Shown here: in pieces, positions 41,176 through 49,812 of the stretch
Numbering within the stretch: position 1 is the stretch's first letter
Layout of the letters: each line of letters begins with the position of its first letter
From: DASSKK01 sp035690495
GTDB lineage: Bacteria; Actinomycetota; Actinomycetes; Propionibacteriales; Nocardioidaceae
DNA: 64,000 nt
Reading direction: 5' to 3'
Assembly: GCA_035690495.1 (NCBI GenBank)
Contig: DASSKK010000001.1
Location: 106,384-170,383, forward strand
Notes under the pieces: model-generated
Told to the model about the DNA's origin: nothing
Database searches by the model: none
What the model saw: only the letters and a program-made list of their open reading frames with translations
Made by a program: the position numbers and the translations under genes

Positions 41176-42691
41176 GGTCTGGTCTGAGGCGGGCCGCTCG
41201 GTCGCCGCGGTCGGGCCACTGCTGAGCTTCCGGGCCGCAGGCCTGCGCGGGCGGGCGCGCACCGGCGCTGTCATCGCGATGGTCAGTCTGCTGGTGATCA
41301 CCGTGCTGGCGGCCTGGCTGCCGGGCTACCTGCCCGAGGGTGACCTCACCCGCGGCGACGTGCTGCTGCTGCTGCCCACCGGCTACGTCACCGTGCTGGT
41401 CGTCTCCCTGGTCTCCGCCGCTGCGTCGGGAGGAGGCCGCGAACTGCTGCCGCGCGAGCAGGGGGTGGCGTTCCCGGTCAGTCCCACGACCGACCACCTG
41501 GGCGCCCTGCTGATGGCGCCGCTGAACATCGCCTGGCTGCTGCAGAGCTGGACCCTGCTCGCGGCGACCGCGTTCGTCGTCGGCGTGCACCCGACGCTGG
41601 TGCTCGCACAGATCCCCGTGCTGCTGTGGCTGGCGACAGCCACCGCGCTGGCGCAGATGGTGTCCTGGGCGGTCGAATGGCTTCGCCGAGGGCCGAACGG
41701 CCGCCTCGTCGTACGCGTGCTGATCGTCGTCCTCGCCGGCGCCCTCGCCGCGCTGATCAGCACCGGCGCACTGGTCCCGCTCCTCGACCACAGCCCGACG
41801 GTGAAGATCACCCTGGGCGTGCTGGAAGGCGCCGGAGCGCAGTGGTGGCGCTGGCTCCAGGTGGTCGTCGTCGAGCTCGGGATCGAGCTGGCAGCGGTGA
41901 TCGTCGGGGCGTACGTCGCGGGCCGGGTGGCCAAGCGGCCGCCCCGCGACGAGCTGCGGGTGGAGAGCTCGGTGCAGGCGCCGCGCGACGAACCCCGCTC
42001 GGACCTCGTGGCGCTGATGCGCACCGACCGGATGAGCATCTGGCGCTCGGTGCCCTTGCGTCGCGGACTCGGCGTGCTCGCCCTGCTCCCGGGCCTGGTG
42101 GCCCTGGCCAGCGACCTGGACTGGTCGATGCTCTGCATCATGCCCGGCCTGGTCTGCTCCGGCGGGGCGCTGCTGTTCGGGGTGAACTCCTGGTCGCTGG
42201 ACGGCCGCGGCGCACTGTGGCGCGACAGCCTGCCGGTCGACCCGAAGCTGACGTTCTTCTCGCGCGTGGCCGTTCTCGCCGAGGTGCTGATGTTCGCCAC
42301 CGTGATCACGCTGGTCCTGGCCGCCCTGCGCACCGGTGTCCCGTCGGTGTCGCAGCTCTCCGCGGTGGTCTGCTGCACGGTGGTGGTCGCGCTCCAGGTG
42401 GTCTCGGGGTCCCTTCGCTGGTCGGTACGCCGTCCCTTCTCCGTCGACCTGCGCAGCGCACGGGCTACCCCGGCGCCACCGCTGACGATGGTGGGCTACT
42501 CGGCCCGGCTCGCTCTGGTGACGACCACGACGGGCTTGCTCTTCGGGGTGACCTCGCACGTGTCGTGGGAGTGGTCGGTGCTGCTCGCGCTGCCGTTCGC
42601 GCTGTTCTCGGCCTACCGGCTGACCTCCACCGCCGCGAGCTGGGCGGATCCCGTGGTGCGCTCCAAGGTCGTCGCGACCGTCGCCAGCTGA
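41150..42691 (+). CDS. ABC exporter membrane subunit
   Basis: About 513 residues with roughly ten hydrophobic helices and a central cytoplasmic segment (~residues 255-300, Arg/Asp-rich). It is encoded with an overlap to its ATPase, so the pair forms a heteromeric exporter of the ABC-2 kind; no substrate can be proposed. GTG 41150 has GGGGAGG 9 bases upstream; GTG 41144 is possible but too close to it. The stop coincides with the first base of a 22-bp tandem repeat. Confidence 0.78.
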   Translation: MPTARFSTEVWSEAGRSVAAVGPLLSFRAAGLRGRARTGAVIAMVSLLVITVLAAWLPGYLPEGDLTRGDVLLLLPTGYVTVLVVSLVSAAASGGGRELLPREQGVAFPVSPTTDHLGALLMAPLNIAWLLQSWTLLAATAFVVGVHPTLVLAQIPVLLWLATATALAQMVSWAVEWLRRGPNGRLVVRVLIVVLAGALAALISTGALVPLLDHSPTVKITLGVLEGAGAQWWRWLQVVVVELGIELAAVIVGAYVAGRVAKRPPRDELRVESSVQAPRDEPRSDLVALMRTDRMSIWRSVPLRRGLGVLALLPGLVALASDLDWSMLCIMPGLVCSGGALLFGVNSWSLDGRGALWRDSLPVDPKLTFFSRVAVLAEVLMFATVITLVLAALRTGVPSVSQLSAVVCCTVVVALQVVSGSLRWSVRRPFSVDLRSARATPAPPLTMVGYSARLALVTTTTGLLFGVTSHVSWEWSVLLALPFALFSAYRLTSTAASWADPVVRSKVVATVAS

Positions 42692-42777
42692 CCGCCGACC
42701 CGCGCCCTATGACCCGCCGACCCGCGCACTATGACCCCCCGAGCCGCGCCCTATGACCCGCCGACCCGCGCATCATG
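42691..42777. repeat. 22-bp tandem repeat, four units, between convergent genes
   Basis: Units at 42691-42711 (21 bp), 42712-42733, 42734-42755 and 42756-42777, consensus ACCCGCCGACCCGCGC followed by CCTATG or a variant. The first contains the last base of the permease stop; the fourth contains the stop codon (42773-42775) of the convergent dehydratase gene. Confidence 0.92.
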
Positions 42778-43738
42778 ACCGGAACAGGAGCGATCCGAGC
42801 CGGTCGACGTCGACGTTGCCACCGCTCACGACAACACCGACCCGTCGGCCCGCCAGTTCGTGGCGCAGCTGTCCGACGCCGGCAAGACCCAGGCAGCCGG
42901 TGGGCTCGACGACGATCTTCATCCGGGTGGCGAACAGCCGCATGGTCTCGACGAGCTCTGCGTCGGCGGCGGTGAGGATGTCCGCGACGCCGGACCGGAT
43001 GATCGCGAAGTTGTGCACCCCGACGTGCGTGGTCTGCGCTCCGTCGGCCAGCGTCTTCGGCGGGTCGATGTGCACGATCGCGCCGCGCCGCAGCGACTGC
43101 CGGCCGTCGTCGCCGGCCGCCGGCTCGACGCCGTACACCCGACAGCCGGGCGCCAGCGCCCGGGCGGACAGGAGGCTGCCGGCGAGCAGCCCGCCACCGC
43201 CCAGCGGGACGAACAGCGCGTCGAGCTCGCCGACGTCCTCGAAGAGCTCCTTGGCGGCGGTGCCCTGCCCGGCGATCACGTGCGGGTGGTCGAACGGCGG
43301 GATCAGCGTCCGCCCCTCGTTCTCGGCGATGTCCACCGCGGTCTGCTCACGGTCCGCGCCGTAGCGGTCGTAGGTCACCACTTGGGCGCCGTACCCCCTC
43401 GTGGCGGCCGCCTTCGACTCCGGCGCGTCCTCGGGCATGACGACGGTGGCCGGGATGTCGAGCAGTGCGGCCGCGCGTGCCACCGCCTGGCCGTGGTTGC
43501 CCGACGAGAACGTGACCACACCGGTCCGCCGCTGCTCGGCAGAGAAGTGCGACAGCGCGTTGAAGGCGCCGCGGAACTTGAAGGCACCGGTCCGCTGGAA
43601 GTTCTCGCACTTGAAGAACAGCTCCATGCCGAACTGCTCGTCCATCAGGCGGGAGCGCAGCACGGGAGTCCGCGCGACCGAGCCCTCGATCAGTCTCGCT
43701 GCGTCCTGGACGTCGTCGTAGCTGGGGATGTCGGTCAC
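42773..43738 (-). CDS. Threonine/serine dehydratase-family PLP enzyme
   Basis: A 321-residue fold-type II PLP enzyme: CENFQRTGAFKFRGAFNAL holds the Schiff-base Lys (~residue 54), TFSSGNHGQAVA the substrate loop, FVPLGGGGLLAG the phosphate-binding glycine loop and VVVSGGNVD the C-terminal Ser region. There is no ACT domain, and the length matches short serine/threonine dehydratases, serine racemases or 3-hydroxyaspartate ammonia-lyases. It removes water/ammonia from a hydroxy-amino acid; specificity is uncertain. ATG 43736-43738. Confidence 0.87.
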   Translation of the reverse strand: MTDIPSYDDVQDAARLIEGSVARTPVLRSRLMDEQFGMELFFKCENFQRTGAFKFRGAFNALSHFSAEQRRTGVVTFSSGNHGQAVARAAALLDIPATVVMPEDAPESKAAATRGYGAQVVTYDRYGADREQTAVDIAENEGRTLIPPFDHPHVIAGQGTAAKELFEDVGELDALFVPLGGGGLLAGSLLSARALAPGCRVYGVEPAAGDDGRQSLRRGAIVHIDPPKTLADGAQTTHVGVHNFAIIRSGVADILTAADAELVETMRLFATRMKIVVEPTGCLGLAGVGQLRHELAGRRVGVVVSGGNVDVDRLGSLLFRS

Positions 43739-43809
43739 GACGAGACGGTATCGGGATGCCGAAGGGCCGCGGCTGCCGCGGTGCTACGCCCGCCGTCTAA
43801 CCTCGGGGG

Positions 43810-45132
43810 ATGGACTTCACGCCGTCACCACGTGCCGCCGACCTGACCGGACGCGTCAAGAAGTTCGTCGCAGAGCACATCGAGCCGATCGAGGCCGACT
43901 ACCGGCGACAGATCCTCTCGCTGCGCGAGTCCGGCGGGGACGCCTGGACCCCGCTTCCGGTGATCGCCGAGCTGCAGTCCCAAGCCCGGTCGCAGGGGCT
44001 CTGGAACCTCTTCCTTCCCAAGCAGCACGCCGGGGAGTACGCCGAGCGCTTCGGCACGGACGGTGGCGAGGGGCTGAGCAACCTCGACTACGCACCCGTC
44101 GCCGAGCAGATGGGCCGCTCGTTCCTGGCGCCGCTGGTGTTCAACTGCAACGCGCCCGACACGGGGAACATGGAGGTGCTGCTTCGCTACGGCGACGAGA
44201 CGCAGCGCAAGACATGGCTGGAGCCGCTGCTCGAGGCGCGGATCCGCAGTGCCTTCACGATGACCGAGCCCGGCGTGGCCTCCTCGGACGCCACGAACAT
44301 GGCCGCGACTGCGGTGATCGACCCTTCGACGGGCCCCCTTCGAGGCGCCTCGTCCCTCGGCTCCTCAGGACAGGCAGGACAAGCGGCGGAGGTGGTGATC
44401 AACGGGCGCAAGTGGTGGTCCAGCGGCGCCGGCAACCGCGACTGCGCGATCTTCGTGTTCATGGGGCTGGCAGACCCCCGGGCCGACGCCGACACCGACC
44501 GGCACTCCAGGCACACGATGGTGCTGGTGCCGCGCGACACCGAGGGCGTGCGCATCGAGCGGACGCTGTCGACGATGAACCTGTACGACGAGCCGCTCGG
44601 CCACGCGGAGATCACCTTCACCGACGTTCGCGTGCCCGCCTCGAACATCCTGCTCGGACCCGGTCGGGCCTTCGAGATCGCCCAGGGCCGGCTCGGACCC
44701 GGCCGGGTGCACCACTGCATGCGGCTGATCGGGCTCGCCGAGCGGTGTCTGGAGCTGGCTTGCCGGCGCGGCCTGGAGCGGGTCGCCTTCGGGCGGCCGC
44801 TGGCCAAGCTCGGCGGCAACTCCGAGCGGATCGCCGAGGCGCGGATCGCCATCGACCAGGCGAGGCTGCTGGTGCTGCACGCGGCGTGGAAGCTCGACGA
44901 GTACGGTCCGCAGGGCGCCCTCGCCGAGGTGAGCGCCATCAAGGTGGCGGTGCCGAGCATGGCCCAGCGGGTGATCGACATGGCCATCCAGATGCACGGT
45001 GGTGCCGGGATGTCCGGTGACTTCCCGCTCGCCGAGGCCTGGACCAGCGCACGGTCGCTGCGGCTGGCCGACGGGCCGGACGAGGTGCACCGCGGAGTGG
45101 TCGCGCGGCTGGAGCTGGGGAAGTACCGGTGA
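43810..45132 (+). CDS. Acyl-CoA dehydrogenase (ACAD10/11-like)
   Basis: A 440-residue FAD enzyme. FTPSPRAADLTGRVKKFVAEH opens the N-terminal helical domain; SAFTMTEPGVASSDATNM is the FAD/substrate loop, INGRKWWSSGAGNRDCAIFVFMG the beta-barrel and IQMHGGAGMSGDFPLA the C-terminal motif. The length, WWSSGAG and genomic context point to the ACAD10/11 branch. Residues ~172-190 (PSTGPLRGASSLGSSGQAG) are a repeat-derived insertion in the barrel. First gene of a coupled set with SDR, phosphotransferase and histidine phosphatase. ATG 43810. Confidence 0.9.
   Translation: MDFTPSPRAADLTGRVKKFVAEHIEPIEADYRRQILSLRESGGDAWTPLPVIAELQSQARSQGLWNLFLPKQHAGEYAERFGTDGGEGLSNLDYAPVAEQMGRSFLAPLVFNCNAPDTGNMEVLLRYGDETQRKTWLEPLLEARIRSAFTMTEPGVASSDATNMAATAVIDPSTGPLRGASSLGSSGQAGQAAEVVINGRKWWSSGAGNRDCAIFVFMGLADPRADADTDRHSRHTMVLVPRDTEGVRIERTLSTMNLYDEPLGHAEITFTDVRVPASNILLGPGRAFEIAQGRLGPGRVHHCMRLIGLAERCLELACRRGLERVAFGRPLAKLGGNSERIAEARIAIDQARLLVLHAAWKLDEYGPQGALAEVSAIKVAVPSMAQRVIDMAIQMHGGAGMSGDFPLAEAWTSARSLRLADGPDEVHRGVVARLELGKYR
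44323..44376. repeat. Dispersed repeat (family C), longer copy 2, in frame inside acyl-CoA dehydrogenase
   Basis: It begins CCTTCGACGGG and ends CTCAGGACAGG, the two ends of the shorter copy at 39093-39114. An additional middle segment contains the perfect palindrome CGAGGCGCCTCG (44341-44352). The reading frame of the host gene stays open through it. Confidence 0.75.
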
Positions 45133-45908
45133 GCAACGCCGAGGGCGCAGGTGGGCGGGTGCTGGTCACAGGTGCGGCCGCAGGACTCGGCGCGGCCCTG
45201 GTGCGCGCGTTCACCGCCCGCGGCGATCGGGTGCTGGCCACCGACGTGAGCGAGCAGCCCGGAGTGGTCCGCCTCGACGTGCGCTCCGACGAGGACTGGG
45301 CCGCCGCACGTGACCGGGTGCAGTCCGACTGGGGCGGCCTGGACGTGCTGGTCAACAACGCCGGCATCGCCGGCGGCGGCCGCATCGAGGTGGCCACGAT
45401 GGCCGAGTGGCAGAGGCTCACCGAGGTGAACCTGCTCGGAGTCGTGCGCGGCACCCGCACGTTCGTGCCGATGTTCAAGGCCCAGCGCGCGGGCCACATC
45501 GTCAACATCGCGTCGCTGGCCGGGCTGGTGCACCCGGCCGGGATGGCGTCCTACAACGCGGTCAAGGCCGGCGTCGTCGCGTTCACCGAGACCGCCGGCC
45601 ACGAGCTCGCGGCCTTCGACGTGCGGTGCTCGGCGGTCTGCCCGTCGTACTTCCGCACCAGCCTGATGGCTTCCGCCGCCGGCGCCGACACCGAGGTGGC
45701 AGCCGTGCTCGGCCGGCTGGTGGACAAGGCGCCACTCGGCCCGGACGAGATCGCCGCCGAGGTGCTCGCGGGCATCGACCGCGGCGAGGAGCTGATCGTG
45801 CCCGACGACGCGGCGCGCGCGGCCCTGGCGCTCAAGCGGACCGACCGGGCGGCGTACGACGTGACCATGCGTGCCCAGGCGGCGAAGCTGCCGGGAGGGC
45901 GGCCGTGA
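45129..45908 (+). CDS. Short-chain dehydrogenase/reductase
   Basis: A 259-residue classical SDR: VLVTGAAAGLGAALVRAF (TGxxxGxG), LDVLVNNAGIAGGG (NNAG), VNIASLAGLVHPAGMASYNAVKAG with catalytic Ser and YxxxK, and VCPSYFRTSL. It probably oxidises a 3-hydroxyacyl-CoA or related alcohol with NAD(P)+. GTG 45129 overlaps the dehydrogenase stop by four bases, so it is translationally coupled. Confidence 0.87.
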   Translation: MSNAEGAGGRVLVTGAAAGLGAALVRAFTARGDRVLATDVSEQPGVVRLDVRSDEDWAAARDRVQSDWGGLDVLVNNAGIAGGGRIEVATMAEWQRLTEVNLLGVVRGTRTFVPMFKAQRAGHIVNIASLAGLVHPAGMASYNAVKAGVVAFTETAGHELAAFDVRCSAVCPSYFRTSLMASAAGADTEVAAVLGRLVDKAPLGPDEIAAEVLAGIDRGEELIVPDDAARAALALKRTDRAAYDVTMRAQAAKLPGGRP

Positions 45909-46999
45909 GCGCCACCTCGGGCGACGTGACCGCCGACGAGGCGGGAGCGGTCCGCGACGAGGATGCCTTCGACGTCGGCGCGGTCGCGGCGTGGCTGCGC
46001 GCCCACGCCTCCGACCGAGACGGGCTGGACGGCACGCCGCTGGTGCGGCAGTTCCCGGGCGGGGCCTCCAACCTGACCTACCTGCTGCGCTACCCGGAGC
46101 GCGACCTGATCCTGCGGCGGCCGCCGGTGGGCGCGAAGGCCAAGAGCGCCCACGACATGCACCGCGAGTTCACCATCCAGTCCGGGCTGGCGCCGGTGTT
46201 CGGCTACGTGCCGGCGATGGTGGCGTTCTGCGGCAACCACGACGTGCTCGGGTCTGACTTCTACGTGATGGAGCGGCTGGAGGGCACGATCCTGCGCCGC
46301 GACCTGCCCGAGGGCGTCCGCGTCGGCCCCGACGAGGCGCGCACGTTGTGCACCAACTTCCTCGACGTGCTCGTCGAGCTGCACGGCGTCGACCCGGCCG
46401 AGGCCGGCCTGCAGGAGCTCGGCCGCGGCGCGGGGTACGTCGGCCGCCAGGTCGCCGGCTGGTCGGACCGCTACCGCAGGGCCCGCACGGACAACGTCGG
46501 CGACTACGAGGCGGTGATGGGCTGGCTCTACGAGCGCCAGCCCGACGACCTCGCCACCTGCGTGATCCACAACGACTTCCGGCTCGACAACGCGGTGCTC
46601 GCGCCAGGTGACCCGACCCGGATCGTCGGCGTGCTCGACTGGGAGATGGCCACGCTCGGCGACCCGCTGATGGATCTCGGCGGCGCGCTCGCCTACTGGA
46701 TCCAGGCCGACGACGACCCGGAGTACCGCGCGTTCCGCCGTCAGCCGAGCGACCTGCCGGGCATGGCCACCCGCGCCGAGATGGTCGAGCAGTACTCCGC
46801 ACGCACGGGCCTTTCGGCCAGCCCCGAGCAGTGGCGGTTCTACGAGGTGTTCGGGCTGTTCCGCCTCGGCGTGATCGCCCAGCAGATCTACTACCGCTAC
46901 CACCACGGGCAGACCCACAACGAGGCCTACGCACGGTTCCTGCCGATCGTGCAGCACCTCGAGCAGCGGTGCCTCGCGTTGATCGGCGCGGCCCGGTGA
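45905..46999 (+). CDS. Phosphotransferase-family (APH-like) kinase
   Basis: A 364-residue kinase of the aminoglycoside-phosphotransferase fold: RQFPGGASNLTYLLRYPERDLILRRPP (nucleotide loop and Lys/Arg), CVIHNDFRLDNAVL (catalytic HxDxxxxN) and GVLDWEMATLGDPLMDLG (metal-binding DWE). The same type is fused to ACAD in mammalian ACAD10/11 and is LvaA in levulinate catabolism, where it phosphorylates 4-hydroxyacyl-CoA. Next to an ACAD10/11-like dehydrogenase this function is likely but inferred. GTG 45905 overlaps the SDR stop. Confidence 0.87.
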   Translation: MSATSGDVTADEAGAVRDEDAFDVGAVAAWLRAHASDRDGLDGTPLVRQFPGGASNLTYLLRYPERDLILRRPPVGAKAKSAHDMHREFTIQSGLAPVFGYVPAMVAFCGNHDVLGSDFYVMERLEGTILRRDLPEGVRVGPDEARTLCTNFLDVLVELHGVDPAEAGLQELGRGAGYVGRQVAGWSDRYRRARTDNVGDYEAVMGWLYERQPDDLATCVIHNDFRLDNAVLAPGDPTRIVGVLDWEMATLGDPLMDLGGALAYWIQADDDPEYRAFRRQPSDLPGMATRAEMVEQYSARTGLSASPEQWRFYEVFGLFRLGVIAQQIYYRYHHGQTHNEAYARFLPIVQHLEQRCLALIGAAR

Positions 47000-47661
47000 G
47001 CACCCTGCTGCTGGTGCGGCACGGCCAGGCCTCCTGGGGTGCCGACGACTACGACGTACTCTCCGAGACCGGCGAGGAGCAGGCTCGGGTTCTGGGGCAC
47101 ACCCTGGCCGCGCGCGGCGTGGTCCCCGACCTGCTGGTGCACGGCGTGATGAAGCGGCAGCGCGAGACCGCGCGGCTGATCGCCGAGGCGGCCCGGTGGC
47201 AGGCCGTTCCCGCGGAGGACTTCGGCTGGGACGAGATGGACCACGTCGAGGTCCTGTCGCGCCAGCCCGCCACCTTCACGGGCGACAACCCGACCCCGCG
47301 GGAGTTCCAGACCTGGTTCGAGGCAGCCACCGACCGATGGGCGGCGGGGACCTTCGACTCGGAGTACGCCGAGTCCTTCCCTGCCTTCTCGGCTCGGGTG
47401 GCCACGGCGCTGCAGCAGCTCACCGACCGGCTCGGCGAGGGGCAGACCGCGGTCGTGGTGACCTCCGGCGGACCCATCGCACGGACGTGCACGGAGCTGC
47501 TGGGTGCGGGGATCGCGACCCACAAGCTGCTGGCCGCGGTCGTCGTCAACGCCTCGGTGACCAAGTTCGTGGTCGGCCGGCGCGGTACGACCGTCGTCTC
47601 GTTCAACGAGCACGGCTACTTCGAGCAGGCCGGCCGCCCGGACCTGATCACCTACCGATAG
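46996..47661 (+). CDS. Histidine phosphatase family protein
   Basis: A 221-residue phosphoglycerate-mutase-like phosphatase: TLLLVRHGQASWGADDYDVLS carries the RHG nucleophile His (residue 9), and VVVTSGGPIART replaces the usual SHGG/TSGG second-His motif (here TSGG without His). VVVNASVTKFVVGRRGTTVVSFNEHGYF closes the domain. GTG 46996 overlaps the kinase stop by four bases; its coupling to the kinase/ACAD set suggests it recycles or proofreads a phosphorylated intermediate, which is speculative. Confidence 0.85.
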   Translation: MSTLLLVRHGQASWGADDYDVLSETGEEQARVLGHTLAARGVVPDLLVHGVMKRQRETARLIAEAARWQAVPAEDFGWDEMDHVEVLSRQPATFTGDNPTPREFQTWFEAATDRWAAGTFDSEYAESFPAFSARVATALQQLTDRLGEGQTAVVVTSGGPIARTCTELLGAGIATHKLLAAVVVNASVTKFVVGRRGTTVVSFNEHGYFEQAGRPDLITYR

Positions 47662-47672
47662 CGAGCCAGCGG

Positions 47673-48428
47673 ATGCCCATGCGCACCACGATCCTGATCA
47701 CCGGCGCGAGCTCCGGGCTCGGCGCGGAGATGGCGCGACAGTTCGCCGCACTCGGCCACGACCTGGCCCTGTGCGCACGACGTACCGACCGGCTCGAACA
47801 GCTCCGGAGGGAGATCGACGCGACGCACCCCGGGCGGCGGGTCAGCGTGCGGGCGCTCGACGTCAACGACCACGACGCGGTGTTCTCCGTGTTCGATGCG
47901 CTCCCCGACGAGTTCGGGCACATCGACCGGGTGGTGGTGAACGCCGGCCTCGGCAAGGGAGCGCCGCTGGGTACCGGCCGCTTCGCCGCGAACCGCGACA
48001 CCGCCGTGACGAATTTCGTCGGTGCGCTCGCCCAGGTGGAGGCCGCCCTGCAGATCTTCAGGGCGCAGAACGACGGGCATCTGGTGGTGATCTCCTCGAT
48101 GTCGGCGATGCGGGGGATGCCCAAGACCGTGACGACCTACGCGGCCAGCAAGGCGGCGATCGCGCACCTCGCAGAGGGTGTGCGCGCCGACGTGTGGGGG
48201 ACGCCGATCGCGGTGTCGGTGATCTACCCCGGCTACATCCGCTCCGAGATGAACGAGCGGGTGAAGAACGCCCCGTTCATCGTGCCGACCGAGCAGGGAG
48301 TGGCCGCGATCGTCGACGCGATCGAGAAGGAGAAGCCGCGGGCCCACGTGCCCGCCTGGCCGTGGGTGCCGATAGGCCTGGCGTTGCGTCACCTGCCTCT
48401 TCCGCTGGCGCGCCGGCTCATGGGCTGA
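47673..48428 (+). CDS. Short-chain dehydrogenase/reductase
   Basis: About 250 residues: ILITGASSGLGAEMARQFA (TGASSGLG), HIDRVVVNAGLGKG (NAG), VVISSMSAMRGMPKTVTTYAASKAA with Ser and YxxxK, and SVIYPGYIRSEMNE. A C-terminal hydrophobic stretch (PAWPWVPIGLALRHLPLPLARRL) suggests membrane association. Start ATG 47673 or 47679. It lies 11 bp after the histidine phosphatase and is probably in the same operon. Confidence 0.85.
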   Translation: MPMRTTILITGASSGLGAEMARQFAALGHDLALCARRTDRLEQLRREIDATHPGRRVSVRALDVNDHDAVFSVFDALPDEFGHIDRVVVNAGLGKGAPLGTGRFAANRDTAVTNFVGALAQVEAALQIFRAQNDGHLVVISSMSAMRGMPKTVTTYAASKAAIAHLAEGVRADVWGTPIAVSVIYPGYIRSEMNERVKNAPFIVPTEQGVAAIVDAIEKEKPRAHVPAWPWVPIGLALRHLPLPLARRLMG

Positions 48429-48442
48429 GTCGCGCCGCGGAC

Positions 48443-49675
48443 CTAGCGCGGATGCAGTTGCGGCTCGATGACCTCCGGCCGGAAGCCTCGGCCGACGATG
48501 CGCGCCGACAACCGCCTCAGGAGGGGCAGCAAGACGGCCGCGATGGCCCGTTGCCACCATTGCATCGGGTTGCTCAGGAATGCGCCACCACCGGGCTTGG
48601 CGATCATCGCGTGCAGGCGCAGCTGGAGGGGTTGCATCCGGCTCACCGGCGGCATGCGCCGGTTCTGCACACGTTCGAGGTCGGCGGTGTCGACGCTCCC
48701 GCTCCGCAGCCGGTCGACCAAGAGGTTCGCGGCGGCGACGGCGTCCTGGATGGCGTAGTTCACGCCCACCCCGAACGCGGGTGACATGGCATGGGCTGCG
48801 TCGCCGATGCACAGCAGTCCGGGCTGCCACCAGCGGCTCAGCCGGTTCACCTGCACCGTCAGGAGCTTCACCTGCGACCACTCCGTGATCGAACCGACGA
48901 CCTCGGCCAGGAACGGGGCCGCACGGACGATGCGAGCGCGGAACTCCTCGATCCCGGCCTCCTGGATCGCAGGGAAGCCGCCCTTCGCAATCAGCAGCCC
49001 GGCCTGGTAGTACTCCTCTCGGGGAATCGTGATGACCATCGACTCCGCGTTGAGGTAGGCGAGCGTGTCGGGCGGGTTCACCGCCGTCCTCGGCACCCGG
49101 AACCACAACACGTCGACAGCGACGCCGTAGTCCTTGGGGACGAGTCCCGCCTCGCGCCGAACCGTCGAGTCGCGACCGTCGGCCGCAACGGTGAGCAGAG
49201 CCTCGATCGCGACCGGCCCATCCTCGGTGACGGCTGTGACTCCCCGCACTCCACCACCGTTGCGCAGGACACCGGTCGCCTCAGCGCCCATCATGAGGCG
49301 GAAGGTGGGGTACCGGGCCCCCTCCTCGGCAAGCAGGGACAGGAAGTCCCACTGGGGCATGAGAGCGATGCTCCGGTTCTTGCCAGGCAGGTGGGAGAAG
49401 TCGACCGGAGTCAGACGGTTCCCGTTGACGACGACGTCGAGGGTGCGAATCGCGCTCTGACGGATCGCGTCGAACCGCTCTCGAAGACCGAGCTGGTCGA
49501 TGAGGTCGATGGTCGAGGGGTGGATCGTGTCTCCGCGGAAGTCGCGGAAGAAGTCGGCGTGCTTCTCCAGGACGATGACGTCGACCCCGGCCCTTGCCAG
49601 GAGGAGCCCCAGCATGACGCCTGCCGGACCGCCGCCGGCGATGCAGCACGTTGTGGTGAGTCGCGAATCAGACAT
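48443..49675 (-). CDS. FAD-dependent aromatic-hydroxylase-type monooxygenase
   Basis: A 410-residue PHBH-fold flavoprotein: CCIAGGGPAGVMLGLLLARAGVDVIVLEKH (GxGxxG at ~11-16 and acidic ribose ligand), TVAADGRDSTVRREAGL (DG motif) and LLCIGDAAHAMSPAFGVGVNYAIQDAV (GD motif). These enzymes hydroxylate aromatic or polyketide rings using NAD(P)H and O2. A C-terminal helical/hydrophobic tail (AIAAVLLPLLRRL) is present. ATG 49675 with GAGGGAGC upstream. Divergent from the VOC gene. Confidence 0.88.
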   Translation of the reverse strand: MSDSRLTTTCCIAGGGPAGVMLGLLLARAGVDVIVLEKHADFFRDFRGDTIHPSTIDLIDQLGLRERFDAIRQSAIRTLDVVVNGNRLTPVDFSHLPGKNRSIALMPQWDFLSLLAEEGARYPTFRLMMGAEATGVLRNGGGVRGVTAVTEDGPVAIEALLTVAADGRDSTVRREAGLVPKDYGVAVDVLWFRVPRTAVNPPDTLAYLNAESMVITIPREEYYQAGLLIAKGGFPAIQEAGIEEFRARIVRAAPFLAEVVGSITEWSQVKLLTVQVNRLSRWWQPGLLCIGDAAHAMSPAFGVGVNYAIQDAVAAANLLVDRLRSGSVDTADLERVQNRRMPPVSRMQPLQLRLHAMIAKPGGGAFLSNPMQWWQRAIAAVLLPLLRRLSARIVGRGFRPEVIEPQLHPR

Positions 49676-49812
49676 CGAGCTCCCTCGTCCGCACCTGTCT
49701 CTGTCATGTGTGCGATGCGACCATACAGCGACAGGCTCGCCGAAGTGCCGGGTGACAGCCACTGAGAACGCTGACTCTTCCGCCGCTCGCCGGGCGGTGG
49801 CATAGTCAGCGC

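Noticed and set aside
42691..42777. CRISPR-like 22-bp array
   Set aside because: No spacers between units and only four copies at gene ends; a plain tandem repeat.
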